Positions 1 to 12,586 of a DNA stretch of 64,000 nucleotides are shown here, in pieces. Source of the stretch: Dietzia psychralcaliphila (lineage in GTDB: Bacteria > Actinomycetota > Actinomycetes > Mycobacteriales > Mycobacteriaceae); the NCBI RefSeq assembly GCF_003096095.1, contig NZ_CP015453.1:1-64000 (forward strand). The letters run 5' to 3'. Made by a program: the position numbers and the translations under genes. Below the pieces are notes generated by a model. The model saw only the letters and a list, made by a program, of their open reading frames with translations, ran no database searches and was not told the origin of the DNA. Position 1 is the stretch's first letter, and every line of letters starts with the position of its first letter.

Positions 1-10
1 ACCGCCCACC

Positions 11-1513
11 GTGTCTCCTGACCTCGAACACGTGTGGAGTGCGGTACTCGACAAGCTGACCGACCCGTCGCTGGCCAGCGACGACAACCCGGCCCTGTCC
101 CGGCAGCAGCAGGCCTGGCTCCGCCTCGTGCAGCCCATCGCCGTGGTCAACGGGTTCGCGATGCTCGCCGCACCGTCGGCGTTCGCCCGCGACAACATCG
201 AGTCGGTCCTGCGGGGCCCGATCACCCGGGCGCTCAGTAGCCAGCTCGGCGAGCCGGTCGACTTGGCCGTCAAGGTGGACACCTCCCTCGCGGGTCGCCA
301 CCACCACAACGACGACGACGATCCGCGCATCGATGTCGACGAGATCCACCGACCCGAACCGGACGCGGCACACCCGCCGGCAACGTCACGACCGGTCCGG
401 ATGACCGAAGAGCAGATCGCCGCGGAACGACTGCTGCACGGCAGTGATCGTGATGAAGCCCTGTCGGCGGCCACGGCTCCGGGACTCAACGAGCGCTACA
501 CGTTCAGTGCGTTTGTCCAGGGCAACTCCAACCGGTTCGCCCGCGCCGCGGCACTGGCCGTCGCCGAAGCTCCCGCGCGTGCCTACAACCCCCTGTTCAT
601 CTGGGGCGAGTCAGGCCTCGGGAAGACGCACCTGCTCCACGCGATCGGGCACTACTCCCTGCGCATGTACTCCGAACAGAAGGTCAAGTACGTCTCGACC
701 GAGGAGTTCACCAACGACTTCATCAACTCCGTCCGCGACGGCCGCCAGAACATGTTCAAGAAGCGGTACCGCGAGGCGGACATCCTGCTGGTGGATGACA
801 TCCAGTTCCTCATCGGCAAGGAGCAGGTGCAGGAGGAGTTCTTCCACACCTTCAACACGATCCACAACGCCCAGAAGCAGATCGTCATCTCGTCCGACCG
901 GCCCCCCAAGCAGCTCCAACCACTCGAGGACAGACTGCGTACCCGCTTCGAGTGGGGTCTGATCACGGACATCCAACCGCCCGAACTCGAGACGCGAATC
1001 GCGATCATCGACAAGAAGGCCAAGTCGGAGAACTACGTGGTTCCCCGCGACGTCCTCGAGCTCATCGCCACTCGAGTGCAGCGCAACATCCGGGAGCTCG
1101 AGGGTGCGCTGATCAGGGTGGTCGCGTTCGCCTCCCTCAACGGACACGAGATCGACGTGCCGTTGGCGGAGGTCGTACTCCGCGACGTGGTCTCCGACGA
1201 CGACTCCCTCCAGATCTCGGCGGCCACCATCATGGCGGTCACCGCGGAGTTCTTCTCGACCAGCATCGACGAGCTCTGCGGCACGTCCAAGACCAGGTCG
1301 CTCTCCCGCGCCCGTCAGATCGCCATGTACCTGTGCCGTGAGCTCACCGATCTCTCCCTTCCCAAGATCGGGGTCACCTTCGGCGGCAAGGACCACACCA
1401 CGGTCATGTACGCCCAGCGCAAGATCCTCAAGGAGATCAAGGACGACCGGCGCATGTACGACCAGATCCAGGAGCTCACCGCCCGGATCAAGGAACGCTC
1501 GCGTTCACTCTGA
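11..1513 (+). CDS. dnaA: Chromosomal replication initiator protein DnaA
   Basis: DnaA is the AAA+ ATPase that binds DnaA boxes, melts the origin and helps load the replicative helicase. The 500-residue product has an N-terminal helicase-interaction domain, a variable acidic linker (roughly residues 90-150, including a DDDDD run), then the AAA+ core. The core shows Walker A GESGLGKT near residue 199 and Walker [10 protein letters not shown] near residue 259. The C-terminal box-binding domain carries the DHTTVMYA signature near residue 460. Translation starts at a GTG only ten bases into the window, so the promoter is not visible. The gene is followed by a 635-base non-coding stretch and dnaN, the usual actinobacterial origin arrangement. 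Identity is certain; only the exact start could differ. Confidence 0.98.
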   Translation: MSPDLEHVWSAVLDKLTDPSLASDDNPALSRQQQAWLRLVQPIAVVNGFAMLAAPSAFARDNIESVLRGPITRALSSQLGEPVDLAVKVDTSLAGRHHHNDDDDPRIDVDEIHRPEPDAAHPPATSRPVRMTEEQIAAERLLHGSDRDEALSAATAPGLNERYTFSAFVQGNSNRFARAAALAVAEAPARAYNPLFIWGESGLGKTHLLHAIGHYSLRMYSEQKVKYVSTEEFTNDFINSVRDGRQNMFKKRYREADILLVDDIQFLIGKEQVQEEFFHTFNTIHNAQKQIVISSDRPPKQLQPLEDRLRTRFEWGLITDIQPPELETRIAIIDKKAKSENYVVPRDVLELIATRVQRNIRELEGALIRVVAFASLNGHEIDVPLAEVVLRDVVSDDDSLQISAATIMAVTAEFFSTSIDELCGTSKTRSLSRARQIAMYLCRELTDLSLPKIGVTFGGKDHTTVMYAQRKILKEIKDDRRMYDQIQELTARIKERSRSL

Positions 1514-2148
1514 CGGTCTGCTCCGGCAGTCCTTCCGTGGCAGTCCTTCGGCGACGGCTCCTGTCGCCGTCCTCCGTCACCGCCCTTCCGCGACGGTCTC
1601 TGCGTCCGCTCGTCCGCCGGCTGCGTCCGAATCCGGGCGGCATCTTCCCGACACGTATCCAGCGCTTCTCGAACGCGTCCGCGGAAGCCCTCCGCAACGC
1701 AAATGTGACCCCCCTCACACCTCGTGCCACACCCTTCACACCTGTGGACAACTCTGTGGGTTTCTGTGGACCGACGGTGGACAGACGGTGGACCGAAATC
1801 TGTGATTCCACCGACGCACCGGGCAAATCACAGGATGAGCCGAATCCGTCCACACCGGAATTGTGCTGTGAACTGCAAGAACAGCCCTCGGCTAACAATT
1901 TCACAGGACCTACTACTACTGCTTATCTCTCTATAGAGTTCTTGTAAGAAGTAGGTATGTGGAACGGCGAGCCTGCTTGACCGGGTTACAGGAGTCCGTG
2001 TGTCCGCTGTCGGTGGGAGCGGTTACTCTCATGGAGATGATCCGGCGGACCCCGTCGGACGCCAGGAAAATCCGCTGCAACCGCTGCGAACAGACCAACC
2101 GTCCAGATACCGGCTCCCGGTATCCGCCCCGTTTGAAAGAGGTCACCG
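1514..2148. other. dnaA-dnaN intergenic region, probable oriC
   Basis: This 635-base stretch between dnaA and dnaN is the standard place for the chromosomal origin in Mycobacteriales. It contains one consensus DnaA box (TGTGGACAA, 1743-1751), several degenerate ones (for example 1765-1773 and 1846-1854) and an AT-richer patch around 1890-1960 that could be the unwinding element. At 1910-1920 the plus strand reads CTACTACTACT, so the complementary strand carries 3'-GAT-5' triplets like a DnaA-trio. A 10-bp palindrome CTCTATAGAG lies at 1929-1938, and CCTACT/AGTAGG flank it at 1909-1914 and 1950-1955. No convincing protein gene lies here. Origin function is inferred; the number of strong boxes is low. 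Confidence 0.75.
1743..1751 (-). promoter_or_regulatory. DnaA box in the dnaA-dnaN region
   Basis: The sequence TGTGGACAA is the reverse complement of TTGTCCACA, the mycobacterial-type DnaA box. It is the only perfect match I find between dnaA and dnaN. Confidence 0.7.
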
Positions 2149-3324
2149 ATGGAGATCACGGATCCGACGTTCCGCGTCACCCGCGAGGACTTCGCCGATT
2201 CGGTGGCCTGGGTGGCGCGCACCCTGCCCTCACGACCGTCGGTTCCGATTCTCGGCGGGGTACTCCTCGAGGCGGATTCTGGTCTGACGATCTCCGGTTT
2301 CGACTACGAGACCTCCGCCCAGGTCTCCGTCCCGGCCGAGGTCTCCGAACCCGGGAGCACCCTGGTGTCCGGTCGGTTGTTGGCCGACATCGCTCGCGCT
2401 CTCCCGGACCGCCCGGTCGAGGTCACGGTCAGCGCCCAGAAGATGTACATCAACTGCGGCACCGCCAAGTTCACCCTGCCGACCATGCCCGTCGAGGACT
2501 ATCCGCAACTGCCCGCCATGCCCGGGGTCACCGGATCGGCCGCGGTCGACGCGTTCTCCGAGGCAGTGGCCCAGGTCGCGGTGGCGGCCGGCAAGGACGA
2601 CACGCTCCCGATGCTCACCGGCATCCGGATGGAGATCGAGGGCCCCCGCGTCACGCTCATCGCCACCGACCGGTTCCGTCTGGCCATCCGGGATCTCGAA
2701 TGGGAGCCCGCTCGCGAGGACGTGGCGGTCGAGGTTCTCATCCCGGCCAAGACTCTCTCCGAGGTGACCCGGTCGGCGGGCCAGGGCGGGCGCGTCGACC
2801 TGAGCCTGGGCGCGGGCGCCGAGGTGGGGGCGGACGGCATCATGGGCGTTCTCGTCTCCGGGCAGCGCACCACGACGCGTCTCCTCGACGCCGAGTTCCC
2901 CAAGGTTCGCCAGCTCCTGCCCACCCAGCACACGTCGATGGCCCTCGTACAGGTCGACTCGCTGGTGCAGGCCATCAAGCGTGTCGCGCTGGTCGCAGAC
3001 CGGGGGGTCCAGGTCCGGATGACCTTCTCCGAGGGCGAGTTGGCGCTCTCCGCGGGCGGCGACGACGCGGCCCAGGCCTCGGAGACCCTCCCGGTGGAGT
3101 TCCTCGGAGAACCGTTGACCATCGCGTTCAACCCGGGCTATCTGCTGGACGGCCTGGGAAGCATGCACTCGGCCCGCGTGGCGTTCGGGTTCACGCAGGC
3201 CAGCCGACCAGCGGTCCTGCGTCCGGCCCCCGAGACGCTGCCCTCCGCGGACGCCGACGGTGCCATCGCTCCCGTCGACTCGAACCACACCTACCTGCTC
3301 ATGCCGGTCCGCCTGCCGGGCTGA
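2149..3324 (+). CDS. dnaN: DNA polymerase III sliding clamp (beta subunit)
   Basis: The beta clamp is a ring-shaped dimer that tethers DNA polymerase III and other repair proteins to DNA. The 391-residue product has the expected length and three-domain makeup. It starts with the actinobacterial N-terminus ([17 protein letters not shown]) and PSVPILGG, and ends with the conserved MPVRLPG tail that forms part of the partner-binding pocket. An AAAGAGG ribosome-binding site lies just upstream of the ATG. It is followed 25 bases later by recF. Position after dnaA and an intact sequence make the assignment secure. Confidence 0.98.
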   Translation: MEITDPTFRVTREDFADSVAWVARTLPSRPSVPILGGVLLEADSGLTISGFDYETSAQVSVPAEVSEPGSTLVSGRLLADIARALPDRPVEVTVSAQKMYINCGTAKFTLPTMPVEDYPQLPAMPGVTGSAAVDAFSEAVAQVAVAAGKDDTLPMLTGIRMEIEGPRVTLIATDRFRLAIRDLEWEPAREDVAVEVLIPAKTLSEVTRSAGQGGRVDLSLGAGAEVGADGIMGVLVSGQRTTTRLLDAEFPKVRQLLPTQHTSMALVQVDSLVQAIKRVALVADRGVQVRMTFSEGELALSAGGDDAAQASETLPVEFLGEPLTIAFNPGYLLDGLGSMHSARVAFGFTQASRPAVLRPAPETLPSADADGAIAPVDSNHTYLLMPVRLPG

Positions 3325-3349
3325 TCCTGATCCCCCGAAGCCGTCCGGC

Positions 3350-4639
3350 ATGCACCTGCGTCACCTGAGGCTCCTGGATTTCCGATCCTGGCCACTGCTC
3401 GAGCTGGAGCTGGAGCCCGGGGTCACCACTTTGGTGGGGCGCAACGGACACGGGAAGACCAACGTCCTCGAAGCCGTCGGTGTGCTCTCGACGCTGAGGT
3501 CCCACCGGGTCGCCACAGAGGCACCGATGATCCGCTCGGGCACCGAGACGGCGTTGATCGCGGCGCTCGCGCACAACGCGGGTCGCGAACTCACCGTGGA
3601 ACTGGCTCTCAACTCGGGTAAGGCCAATCGGGCGCGGCTCAACACCTCGCCCTGCCGCCGACTCGGCGACATCCTCGGAGTGGTCCAGTCCGTGCTCTTC
3701 GCACCCGAGGACCTCGCACTGGTCCGGGGGGAGCCGGCCGAGCGGCGCAGACTCCTCGATGAACTCCTGGTCCAACGCCGACCCGCACATGGGGGAGACC
3801 TCGCCGAGTACTCGTCGGTTCTCCGCCAGCGATCGGCGTTGCTCAAGTCCGCCTCCGGTGCGCTCCGGCGCGGCAGGGGAGGAGACGCGGGGGCGGCCCT
3901 GGACACGCTCGATGTGTGGGACGGCCGCCTCGCTCAACTCGGGGCGCGGATCGTGGCGGGACGGATCGGACTGCTGGAAGAGTTGCGACCTCTCGTCGTG
4001 GACGCCTATCGGGGTCTGGCACCCGAGTCCCGGCCGGCGGGACTCGCGTATCGGTTCCGGGTCGCCGCTCCGCCGGAGGAGTCCGAACTGACCGACTCGG
4101 AACTCGTCGAGGCGGTTCTGCTCGCGGAGCTCGGGAGACGCCGACAGGACGAGATCGACAGGGGGATGTCCCTCGTCGGGCCGCACCGGGACGACGTGTT
4201 CCTGACGCTCGGCGACGAACCCGCCAAGGGGTTCGCGAGCCACGGCGAGACATGGTCGTTCGCCTTGGCCCTGCGCCTCGGATCACTCGAGTTGTTCCGT
4301 GCCGACGGGATCGAACCGGTCCTGCTGCTGGACGATGTGTTCGCCGAACTCGACCGTCACCGCCGTGCCGCACTGGCCGAGGCGGCGGTGGGTGTCGAAC
4401 AGGTACTGGTGACCGCCGCGGTGGGTGAGGATGTCCCCGACGGGTTGCGCGGGGTCCGTCATGACGTGGTGATGACCGGGCAGGGTGTGGGTCGTCACTC
4501 GGGCATGACGGTGTCGCGCGGTACCTCCGGTCGTGACGACGGTGTTTCCAGCGGCGATGGTCGCGACGGCGACGGGATCGGCGACGATGTTATGGACGAC
4601 GGCGGGAACGCGGTGCCGGACAGCGAGGTTGAGACGTGA
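3350..4639 (+). CDS. recF: DNA replication and repair protein RecF
   Basis: RecF is an SMC-like ATPase that helps load RecA at single-stranded gaps. From the ATG at 3350 the product is 429 residues and begins MHLRHLRLLDFRSW, the usual RecF start. An upstream in-frame ATG at 3260 lies inside dnaN and is unlikely. Walker A GRNGHGKT sits at residues 30-37, the ABC signature region is in the middle, and Walker B LLLDDVFAELD lies near residue 325. The last roughly 45 residues form a Gly/Asp/Ser-rich acidic tail beyond the usual RecF fold, which is probably disordered. The stop overlaps the next gene in GTGA, so dciA is translationally coupled. Confidence 0.96.
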   Translation: MHLRHLRLLDFRSWPLLELELEPGVTTLVGRNGHGKTNVLEAVGVLSTLRSHRVATEAPMIRSGTETALIAALAHNAGRELTVELALNSGKANRARLNTSPCRRLGDILGVVQSVLFAPEDLALVRGEPAERRRLLDELLVQRRPAHGGDLAEYSSVLRQRSALLKSASGALRRGRGGDAGAALDTLDVWDGRLAQLGARIVAGRIGLLEELRPLVVDAYRGLAPESRPAGLAYRFRVAAPPEESELTDSELVEAVLLAELGRRRQDEIDRGMSLVGPHRDDVFLTLGDEPAKGFASHGETWSFALALRLGSLELFRADGIEPVLLLDDVFAELDRHRRAALAEAAVGVEQVLVTAAVGEDVPDGLRGVRHDVVMTGQGVGRHSGMTVSRGTSGRDDGVSSGDGRDGDGIGDDVMDDGGNAVPDSEVET

Positions 4640-5190
4640 CCGACGACCAGAGGCGGGATCCCATAACACCGTCTGACAAGCCGCAACGTGGTTATGACAT
4701 CGCGAGGCAAGCTCTCGAGGAGGCACGTTCTCGGGCCCGCGCGGACGGCAAACAGGTCGGTCGTGGACGAACGGGACCGGTGGGGAGCGCGAAGCGGCTC
4801 CGCAAGCGTGGCTGGACCGGTTCGGGTGCCGACCCCTGGGATCCACAACCCCTCGGCCGACTCGTGGGCCAGGTGGCCAAGAGGCGGGGCTGGGACGACA
4901 AGGTCACCACCGGACGGCTGTTCGCGGAATGGGACCGCATCGTCGGCGAGGACATGTCCGCGCACGCCACTCCCGAGAGACTCGAGGAGGGCGTCCTCTA
5001 CGTCCGGGCCTCCAGCACCGCCTGGGCCACCCAACTTCGGCTCGTGGCGGCCGACATCCTCCGCAAGATCGCCGCGGCGATGGGACCGGGTCACGTCCGG
5101 CGCCTGAAGATCGAGGGGCCGGAGAAACCCAGTTGGCGAAAGGGTCCGCTGCACGTGTCCGGGCGGGGACCACGGGACACGTACGGCTGA
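4636..5190 (+). CDS. dciA: DciA-like DUF721 protein (helicase loader family)
   Basis: The 184-residue product belongs to the DUF721/DciA family, which in bacteria lacking DnaC/DnaI supports loading of the replicative helicase DnaB. The C-terminal half (about residues 70-165) shows the domain: LFAEWDRIVGEDMSAHATPE, a conserved W-x3-VG-x3-A-x2-A core, then LYVRASSTAWATQLR and an ILRKI helix. The N-terminal third is basic and probably flexible. It starts at a GTG overlapping the recF stop and lies upstream of gyrB, the same order as the Mycobacterium gene between recF and gyrB. The helicase-loader role is transferred from family knowledge. Confidence 0.85.
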   Translation: MTDDQRRDPITPSDKPQRGYDIARQALEEARSRARADGKQVGRGRTGPVGSAKRLRKRGWTGSGADPWDPQPLGRLVGQVAKRRGWDDKVTTGRLFAEWDRIVGEDMSAHATPERLEEGVLYVRASSTAWATQLRLVAADILRKIAAAMGPGHVRRLKIEGPEKPSWRKGPLHVSGRGPRDTYG

Positions 5191-5264
5191 GGTGTGGGGC
5201 CACCGGGCGGCCATCGGACCGGTCCTGGCGAGCCCACGGGCCGCGCGCGGGTTGTCGCAGGTAG

Positions 5265-7424
<2,160 letters not shown>

Positions 7425-7433
7425 CCGGTCCCG

Positions 7434-7494
7434 ATCGGTGGACCCCTCGTAGACCAGCCCGGACATCGGCCCGGTCGACGAGGGGTCCGCCGAT
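7434..7494. terminator. Bidirectional terminator between gyrB and the lipase gene
   Basis: Bases 7434-7450 and 7478-7494 form a 17-bp stem with a single G-U type mismatch, enclosing 27 bases. It lies ten bases after the gyrB stop and just beyond the end of the convergent lipase gene. It has no T-run, but its strength and position suit a shared terminator. Confidence 0.7.
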
Positions 7495-7508
7495 TCCGTC
7501 GCTGCGGC

Positions 7509-8861
7509 TCAGAAGTGCCCGCAATCGTTCGGTGCCGGGATCCCGGCCAGTCGATCGTTGACGAACTGCAGGGCGGGCCCGAAGTTGGTCACCGCCGCCG
7601 CGGCGTGGGTGACCCCCGGGATCAGTGGTGTGGTCTCGTACCGGAAGTGCACGGACGTGCCCTGCAGGCACCACTCTCGACCCAGTTGCTCGACCTGTCC
7701 CAGTGGGACGATGTCGTCGTTGATCCCGCCGGCCAGCATCACGGGGACGGCCGGCGCGCGGTTGCCGATCCGCTGGTGCTCGAGCACCTTGAGTGCCTCG
7801 GGTTCAGTGCGGATCAGCTCACCCAGACCCAGCCCCGAGTTGGTCCACTCGGTGGTGGTGCGCCCACCGTAGGCGCCGCGGGTGTCGGCCAGGCAGAGGC
7901 CGGCGAGGTCGTCGAGGGCGCGTCGGCCGGTGTCGTTGACGTGCCGGTCCACGACCCGCTGGATGGCGGGGTACCGCTCGACCATCCCGTTGATCGCGAA
8001 GCCGATCGCACCCGTCAGGCTGGAGCCGTCGATGTGGTCGAGGACCGCGAGCAGGTCTGCCGGGGGAGCCGAGGCGTAGGCGGCGCGGACGTCCAGTTCC
8101 GGGGCGTATTCCGGGGCCAGCTCGGCTGCGGCCGCTGATGCCCCGCCGCCCTGGGAGTGGCCCCAGAAGACCAGGGGCGACTCATGTCCTGTGAGGGTCC
8201 GCGCAGCCCGGGCGCCGTCGAGCATGGCGTGCGCCTGTTCCACGCGGTCCGAGTAGGTGTGGATGCCGGGCGTCCCGAGGCCGATGTAGTCCACGACCAT
8301 CACCCGGAAGCCCTGGCCGGCCAGGACGAGCGCGAACCCCTCCTCGTAGGACACGACCGGCCCGCCTGATCGGGGATTGGTCCCCACTGCGGTCTCGACA
8401 GTGCGTGAGGGGGCGCACGGGTCGCCCTGACCCTGGGTTCCCGGCCCCAGCACGATGGTGGGTCTCGGGCCGGGCCCGTTCCACGGTGCGGTCGAGTCGT
8501 AGAACGCACCGGACGAGGCCACGGGACGACCGTCGACGTCGAGGGTCTGGTAGATCACGCGCTGAGCCGCGGCCGGCAGCGGGGAGGGGAGCGGCGGCAG
8601 ACCGGGGACGGACACCGCGAGCGGCAGGTCGGCCGGTTCCGCGCGGAGGACCGCACCCGGGGAGTCGGGCGCGAGGTCCCGCGTGTCGTAGAAGCCCCCC
8701 GGCTGGTCGAACTGGACGTCGTCACCGTTCGGGGGCGGCTGGGTCGACGGTTGGGCGCCGACGGTACCGGGAAGGACGCTGAGGAGCGCGAACACCGATG
8801 TCGCCGCCACCGCCGCACGACGACGACCCCGGCGGACGGGCTGACTGCGGAAGCGCGACAT
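7509..8861 (-). CDS. Secreted lipase (LIP-family alpha/beta-hydrolase)
   Basis: The product is a secretory lipase of the family first defined by Candida LIP proteins and common in Mycobacteriales. From the ATG at 8861 it is 450 residues. It begins with an Arg-rich n-region followed by a hydrophobic stretch and a signal-peptidase-like VGA-QPS site near residue 37, so export is expected. The nucleophile elbow GHSQGG sits in the middle (LVFWGHSQGGGAS), and the rest of the alpha/beta-hydrolase fold follows, with a conserved C-terminal GVTHAAAA. An ATG 19 codons upstream is possible but would put polar residues before the signal peptide. It is convergent with gyrB and isolated. The substrate is probably long-chain acylglycerol or ester; this is inferred. 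Confidence 0.87.
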   Translation of the reverse strand: MSRFRSQPVRRGRRRAAVAATSVFALLSVLPGTVGAQPSTQPPPNGDDVQFDQPGGFYDTRDLAPDSPGAVLRAEPADLPLAVSVPGLPPLPSPLPAAAQRVIYQTLDVDGRPVASSGAFYDSTAPWNGPGPRPTIVLGPGTQGQGDPCAPSRTVETAVGTNPRSGGPVVSYEEGFALVLAGQGFRVMVVDYIGLGTPGIHTYSDRVEQAHAMLDGARAARTLTGHESPLVFWGHSQGGGASAAAAELAPEYAPELDVRAAYASAPPADLLAVLDHIDGSSLTGAIGFAINGMVERYPAIQRVVDRHVNDTGRRALDDLAGLCLADTRGAYGGRTTTEWTNSGLGLGELIRTEPEALKVLEHQRIGNRAPAVPVMLAGGINDDIVPLGQVEQLGREWCLQGTSVHFRYETTPLIPGVTHAAAAVTNFGPALQFVNDRLAGIPAPNDCGHF

Positions 8862-9014
8862 GGAGGAAATGTTACGTGCGTCACCCCGCCCTGACACGGA
8901 CTTGCGCCAACCTGACACGGTTCCGCCGGGTCACGACCGCAGCGACATGGGTGGGCCGGCCGAGGAGAGAAGTCAGGAGCGGTAGCGCCAGGACGTCGTG
9001 GCGGAACATCCGGT

Positions 9015-9066
9015 CCAGGACCTGCTCTGTCACGAGATAGCCAGGACCCGCTCCGTGACGAGATAA
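9015..9066. repeat. Two tandem 26-bp repeats upstream of gyrA
   Basis: Bases 9015-9040 and 9041-9066 are near-identical 26-bp units beginning CCAGGACC and ending CACGAGATAG / GACGAGATAA, with only a few differences. They lie about 140 bases upstream of gyrA, between it and the divergent lipase gene, so they may sit in or near a promoter. Confidence 0.8.
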
Positions 9067-9209
9067 TGGGGTGCCCGAGGCGTGCCCTCGAGACCGTTTC
9101 CCCAGGACCTATAGACTGGGCGGGTCGTACGGCCGCCGTCAGAGCACGCGCGTGCCCGCGACATCGTCTGCGAGAGAAGCCAGCGCGACGAGGAACCGAA
9201 GAGGAGCCC

Positions 9210-11732
9210 ATGACGGACACGACGTTGCCGCCCGACGCCGGGGGACACGACCGCATCGAGCCGGTCGATATCCAGGCGGAGATGCAGAGAAGCTACATCG
9301 ACTACTCGATGAGCGTCATCGTCGGGCGTGCGCTCCCGGACGTCCGGGACGGGCTCAAACCCGTACACCGCCGGATTCTCTACGCCATGTGGGACAACGG
9401 CTACCGGCCCGACCGCAGTTACGTGAAGTCCGCGAAGCCCGTCGCCGACACCATGGGCAACTACCACCCGCACGGCGACTCGGCGATCTACGACACCCTG
9501 GTCCGACTGGCCCAGCCGTGGGCGATGCGCTATCCGATGGTCGACGGCCAGGGCAACTTCGGTTCGCGCGGCAACGACGGCGCGGCCGCGATGCGTTACA
9601 CCGAGTGCAAGATGACCCCGCTCGCCATGGAGATGGTGCGGGACATCGACAAGAACACGGTCGACTTCCAGCCCAACTACGACGGTAAGACCTCGGAGCC
9701 GGTGGTCCTGCCGTCCCGGGTGCCCAACCTGCTGATCAACGGCTCCAGTGGCATCGCGGTGGGTATGGCCACCAAGATGCCGCCGCACAACCTCCGCGAG
9801 GTCGCCGGAGCCGTCTACTGGGTTCTGGAGAACCCGGACGCCAGCGACGACGAGGCGCTCGATGCGTGCATGGGTTTCATCAAGGGACCGGACTTCCCGA
9901 CCTACGGGTTCATCGTGGGGGACCAGGGGATCAAGGACGCCTACACCACCGGGCGCGGTTCGATCCGGATGCGCGGGAAGACCTCCATCGAGGAGGACGG
10001 CAACCGCACCGTCATCGTGATCACCGAGCTGCCCTACGAGGTCAACCCGGACAACATGATCCTGTCGATCGCCGAGCAGCTGCGCGACGGCAAGATCGCC
10101 GGCATCTCCAAGATCGACGACGAGTCGTCCGACCGCGTGGGCCTGCGGATCGTCATCACGCTCAAGCGTGACGCCGTGGCCAAGGTGGTGCTCAACAACC
10201 TCTACAAGCACTCACAGCTGCAGACGTCGTTCGGCGCCAACATGCTGTCGATCGTCGACGGTGTGCCGCGTACCCTGCCGATCCACCAGCTGGTGCGTCT
10301 GTACGTCACGCACCAGATCGAGGTCATCGTCCGGCGCACCCAGTACCTGCTGGACGAGGCCGAGAGGCGGGCCCACATCCTGCGCGGCCTGGTCAAGGCG
10401 CTCGACGCGCTCGACGAGGTCATCGCGCTCATCCGTCGGTCGCAGACCGTCGACATCGCCCGAGAGGGTCTCAAGGACCTCCTCGACATCGACGACGACC
10501 AGGCCCAGGCCATCCTCGACATGCAGCTCCGCCGCCTCGCGGCCCTGGAGCGGCAGAAGATCGTCGACCAGCTCGCCGCCATCGAGCTCGAGATCGCCGA
10601 CTACAAAGACATCCTCGCCCGGCCCGAGCGGCAGCGGGCGATCGTCGGCGACGAACTCCGCGAGATCGTCGAGAAGTACGGCGACGACCGACGCACCGTG
10701 ATCATCCCGGCCGACGGTGACGTCACCGACGAGGACCTGATCGCCCGCGAGGACGTCGTCGTCACCATCACGGAGACCGGATACGCCAAGCGGACCCGCA
10801 CGGATCTCTATCGCGCCCAGAAGCGCGGCGGCAAGGGTGTGCGTGGGGCGGAGCTCAAGCAGGACGACATCGTCCGACACTTCTTCGTCTCCTCCACGCA
10901 CGACTGGCTGCTGTTCTTCACCACCAAGGGCCGGGTCTACCGGGTCAAGGCCTACGAGCTGCCCGAGGCCAGCCGCACCGCCCGCGGCCAGCACGTGGCC
11001 AATCTCCTGGCATTCCAACCGGAGGAGCGCATCGCCGGGGTCATCCGGATCAAGGGCTACCAGGACGCGCCGTACCTGGTCCTGGCCACCCGGAACGGTC
11101 TGGTCAAGAAGTCCAAGCTCGAGGACTACGACTCCCCGCGCTCCGGCGGCCTCATCGCCGTCAACCTCCGCGACGGCGACGAGCTCGTCGGCGCCGCACT
11201 CGCCGGCCCCGAGGACGATCTGCTGTTGGTCTCCGAGAAGGGCCAGTCGATCCGCTTCCACGCCAACGACGACACGCTCCGCCCGATGGGCCGCGCGACG
11301 TCCGGCGTGATGGGGATGCGGTTCAACGACGGCGACGCGTTGCTGAGCATGTCGGTGGTCCGCTCCGAGATGGACGAGAACCAACTCTTCCTGCTGGTGG
11401 CCACCGAGCGCGGGTACTCCAAGCGCACCGCGCTGGCCGAGTACACGGCCCAGGGCCGCGGCGGCAAGGGCGTGCTCACGCTCATGTTCGATCCCAAGCG
11501 CGGCAAGCTGGTCGGTGCGACGATCATCGAGTTGCAGGACGAGCTCTACGCGATCACCTCCAGTGGCGGTGTGATCCGTACGTTCGCCAAGCAGGTGCGC
11601 AAGGCGGGCCGGCAGACCAAGGGCGTGCGCCTGATGAACCTGGCCGAGGGTGACTCGCTGTTGGCGATCGCCCGCAACGCCGACGAGCCCGACGACGACG
11701 ACCGGCTCGACGCCGGGTCCGATAAGGAGTAG
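9210..11732 (+). CDS. gyrA: DNA gyrase subunit A
   Basis: GyrA carries the DNA-breakage active site of gyrase. From ATG 9210, with GAGGAG upstream, the product is 840 residues and starts [10 protein letters not shown]. The conserved [20 protein letters not shown] block follows, and the catalytic tyrosine is Tyr130 in AMRYTECK. The quinolone-resistance region reads [10 protein letters not shown] (residues 86-95). The positions equivalent to E. coli Ser83 and Asp87 are Ser91 and Asp95, so no classical resistance change is visible. The C-terminal half shows the repeated beta-pinwheel blades ([12 protein letters not shown] and similar) and ends in an acidic tail. An in-frame ATG at 9066 would add 48 residues unlike GyrA and is rejected. 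Confidence 0.98.
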   Translation: MTDTTLPPDAGGHDRIEPVDIQAEMQRSYIDYSMSVIVGRALPDVRDGLKPVHRRILYAMWDNGYRPDRSYVKSAKPVADTMGNYHPHGDSAIYDTLVRLAQPWAMRYPMVDGQGNFGSRGNDGAAAMRYTECKMTPLAMEMVRDIDKNTVDFQPNYDGKTSEPVVLPSRVPNLLINGSSGIAVGMATKMPPHNLREVAGAVYWVLENPDASDDEALDACMGFIKGPDFPTYGFIVGDQGIKDAYTTGRGSIRMRGKTSIEEDGNRTVIVITELPYEVNPDNMILSIAEQLRDGKIAGISKIDDESSDRVGLRIVITLKRDAVAKVVLNNLYKHSQLQTSFGANMLSIVDGVPRTLPIHQLVRLYVTHQIEVIVRRTQYLLDEAERRAHILRGLVKALDALDEVIALIRRSQTVDIAREGLKDLLDIDDDQAQAILDMQLRRLAALERQKIVDQLAAIELEIADYKDILARPERQRAIVGDELREIVEKYGDDRRTVIIPADGDVTDEDLIAREDVVVTITETGYAKRTRTDLYRAQKRGGKGVRGAELKQDDIVRHFFVSSTHDWLLFFTTKGRVYRVKAYELPEASRTARGQHVANLLAFQPEERIAGVIRIKGYQDAPYLVLATRNGLVKKSKLEDYDSPRSGGLIAVNLRDGDELVGAALAGPEDDLLLVSEKGQSIRFHANDDTLRPMGRATSGVMGMRFNDGDALLSMSVVRSEMDENQLFLLVATERGYSKRTALAEYTAQGRGGKGVLTLMFDPKRGKLVGATIIELQDELYAITSSGGVIRTFAKQVRKAGRQTKGVRLMNLAEGDSLLAIARNADEPDDDDRLDAGSDKE

Positions 11733-11738
11733 TGGGCG

Positions 11739-12362
11739 ATGACCGAGCCGACCGACGGACCCGACAGCGGCCCGGCACCGAAGGGTTCCACCCCTGCGCC
11801 GGGATTCGGCGGGTCGGGCAGCACCCCGGCCGGGACGGAGTCCCCGATCGGGGACACCACCCCGGCTGACGGGAACGCGACCGCGTCGTTCCCCGCCGCC
11901 ACCCAGCACCGCGCCGAGGGGCTACCCGGTGGCGTCGCGACCGCCCACTCGGGCGGGGCGGCCGGTCGCGCGGCACCCATGGTGCCGCCGACGGAGCGAC
12001 GCGGACCGATGGAGTCGGTCCTCGTGTTGCGCCGCATCGATCCCTGGTCGGCGTTCACCACCGTGCTCGGGTTGATGTTCGCGCTGTACCTGGTGTGGAT
12101 GGTCGCGATCGGCGTCACCTACCTCCTGCTCTCCGGCATGGGGGTCTGGGACCGGCTCGGGGGGCTGCTCTCCGGGGTCGCGGGTGACGAGTCGGCGGCC
12201 GCGATCGGGCCGTCGACGATCTTCCTCTACAGCGGTGGCGTGGGACTGCTCAACGTCCTGCTGCTGGCGATCCTGACCACCCTCGGCGTGTTCATCTACA
12301 ACCTCGCCGCCGGGCTGACCGGCGGCGGGGTGCAGGTGACCCTGAGTGATCGCCGGGGCTGA
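11739..12362 (+). CDS. DUF3566 membrane protein (homologue of the gene after gyrA in Mycobacterium)
   Basis: This 207-residue protein starts six bases after the gyrA stop, so it is probably cotranscribed. The first 90 residues are Pro/Gly/Ser/Thr-rich and look disordered. From residue 90 the DUF3566 domain begins (VLVLRRIDPWSAFTTVLGLMF), with two or three hydrophobic segments: about 103-130, then 165-195 ending VFIYNLAAGLTGG. The arrangement gyrA - DUF3566 - tRNA-Ile - tRNA-Ala matches Mycobacterium. The function is unknown; it is an inner-membrane protein with a long cytoplasmic N-terminus. Confidence 0.9.
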   Translation: MTEPTDGPDSGPAPKGSTPAPGFGGSGSTPAGTESPIGDTTPADGNATASFPAATQHRAEGLPGGVATAHSGGAAGRAAPMVPPTERRGPMESVLVLRRIDPWSAFTTVLGLMFALYLVWMVAIGVTYLLLSGMGVWDRLGGLLSGVAGDESAAAIGPSTIFLYSGGVGLLNVLLLAILTTLGVFIYNLAAGLTGGGVQVTLSDRRG

Positions 12363-12453
12363 CGTGCCCGGAAACGGGACCCGCCCCGAGCCCGCGGAGG
12401 TCCCCGATTTGGGCCGCGGCGAGGGCGTCGGGTAGATTAACGCTTCGGTACGA

Positions 12454-12527
12454 GGGCCTATAGCTCAGGTGGTTAGAGCGCCAAACTGATAATTTGGAGG
12501 TCGGAGGTTCAAGTCCTCCTAGGCCCA
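12454..12527 (+). tRNA. tRNA-Ile (anticodon GAT)
   Basis: The acceptor stem GGGCCTA pairs with TAGGCCC and the discriminator is A12527. The anticodon arm is CCAAA-CTGATAA-TTTGG, giving anticodon GAT, and the T-arm is GGAGG-TTCAAGT-CCTCC. CCA is not encoded. It stands 60 bases before tRNA-Ala, the conserved pair downstream of gyrA in Mycobacteriales. Confidence 0.97.
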
Positions 12528-12586
12528 CCCCCGCATGGCAGACGCCGGATCGCTAGCCGCGGTCCGGCGTTCACGCTTTGTGGAAC

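Noticed and set aside
9310-9500. Fluoroquinolone-resistance changes in GyrA
   Set aside because: The key positions are Ser91 and Asp95 in [10 protein letters not shown], the drug-sensitive residues.
10212-11909. A 565-codon minus-strand frame opposite gyrA
   Set aside because: It is antisense to a fully conserved gene, Val/Asp/Gly/Arg-rich and without motifs; a composition artefact.
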